DNA from: Mucilaginibacter mallensis
Lineage (GTDB): Bacteria; Bacteroidota; Bacteroidia; Sphingobacteriales; Sphingobacteriaceae
Direction: 5' to 3'
Assembly (NCBI RefSeq): GCF_900105165.1
Contig: NZ_LT629740.1
Coordinates: 3,286,001-3,350,000 of the forward strand
DNA length: 64,000 nt
In this document: one piece after another, positions 63,870-64,000 of the stretch
How positions within the stretch are numbered: the stretch's first letter is position 1
Layout: each line of letters opens with the position of its first letter
Position numbers and translations under genes: made by a program
The notes under the pieces: generated by a model
Database searches by the model: none
Told to the model about the DNA's origin: nothing
Seen by the model: the letters and a program-made list of their open reading frames with translations, nothing else

Positions 63870-64000
63870 ATGAGTAATCGAATAGAAGATTTGGAGATCT
63901 ATACCCTATCTGAACCATTTGGCGACAAAATTTGGTTCCTGGTATTGGAATGGGATTTTTTCGCCAAGGACACAATTGGAAAACAACTTGTACGATCGGC
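63870..64000 (+). CDS. Four-helix-bundle protein (S23 type), N-terminal part only
   Basis: An open frame from ATG 63870 to the window edge (43 codons) reads MSNRIEDLEIYTLSEPFGDK, then FFAKDTIGKQLVRS, which matches the start of the four-helix-bundle/S23 intervening-sequence protein family (IEDLEIYQLS..., KQLVRSADSI...). Such proteins are about 120 residues long and of unknown role; some are encoded inside 23S rRNA, but here the gene follows thyA. Confidence 0.8.
   Translation, partial: MSNRIEDLEIYTLSEPFGDKIWFLVLEWDFFAKDTIGKQLVRS

Overview
The window looks like a chromosomal segment of a Bacteroidota genome, most likely family Sphingobacteriaceae (Mucilaginibacter/Pedobacter type). The evidence is a SusC/SusD outer-membrane pair, Bacteroidota lineage families (DUF5690, DUF6526, DUF4254), -7 promoter elements of the TAnnTTTG type, almost no Shine-Dalgarno sequences, a Rho with a long inserted disordered segment, and intergenic hairpin repeats typical of these genomes. 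I see no rRNA, tRNA, CRISPR array, prophage or insertion sequence.

Left end (1-8.8 kb): an apparent phosphonate-use locus. On the minus strand are the start of an FAD amine oxidase, a DUF5690 permease and a phosphonatase-like HAD hydrolase, preceded by an XRE-cupin regulator. Divergent from these is a PhnZ-type HD oxygenase carrying every active-site residue I could align. It is followed by a SusC/SusD pair. A 37-bp promoter/operator (palindrome TTAGTTT-N9-AAACTAA plus the -7 element) is nearly identical in front of the hydrolase (2152-2188) and in front of susC (3720-3756). This ties the outer-membrane importer to the phosphonate enzymes and is the most interesting signal in the window.

9-22 kb: a TPR sensor kinase, a family-4 glycosyltransferase, a beta-barrel protein, a TMEM175-type channel, a phytoene-desaturase-like oxidoreductase, an aldo/keto reductase, a lipoprotein, a YciI protein, galactokinase, a TrmH methyltransferase, a YdeI/OmdA protein, and an ArsR-AHSA1 pair with two tandem palindromic operators.

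22-42 kb: mainly housekeeping. gltB-gltD (ammonia assimilation), an S41 peptidase, gmhB with a GT-C membrane protein, pyrG-yidC, an exonuclease/GIY-YIG fusion, pyrF, rho, and pssA overlapping purS.

42-51 kb: Hpt protein, folK, sppA, a PolX-like protein with a damaged polymerase site, then an ADP-heptose operon (hldE kinase part, gmhA, hldE nucleotidyltransferase part, DUF4254, heptosyltransferase-like GT9, SixA phosphatase). Together with gmhB at 30 kb it supplies most of the ADP-heptose route; the epimerase HldD is not in the window.

51-64 kb: dprA, a BlaI/M56 sensor pair with three operator palindromes, an overlapping GT2-sigma factor-rsmG operon, tgt (lacking the usual zinc cysteines) joined to an LptF/G permease and an EamA transporter, an 860-bp very AT-rich gap, LapA-like and beta-hydroxyacid dehydrogenase genes, ispE, thyA and the start of a four-helix-bundle (S23-type) protein. 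Several convergent gene ends are separated by long hairpins from known dispersed-repeat families.
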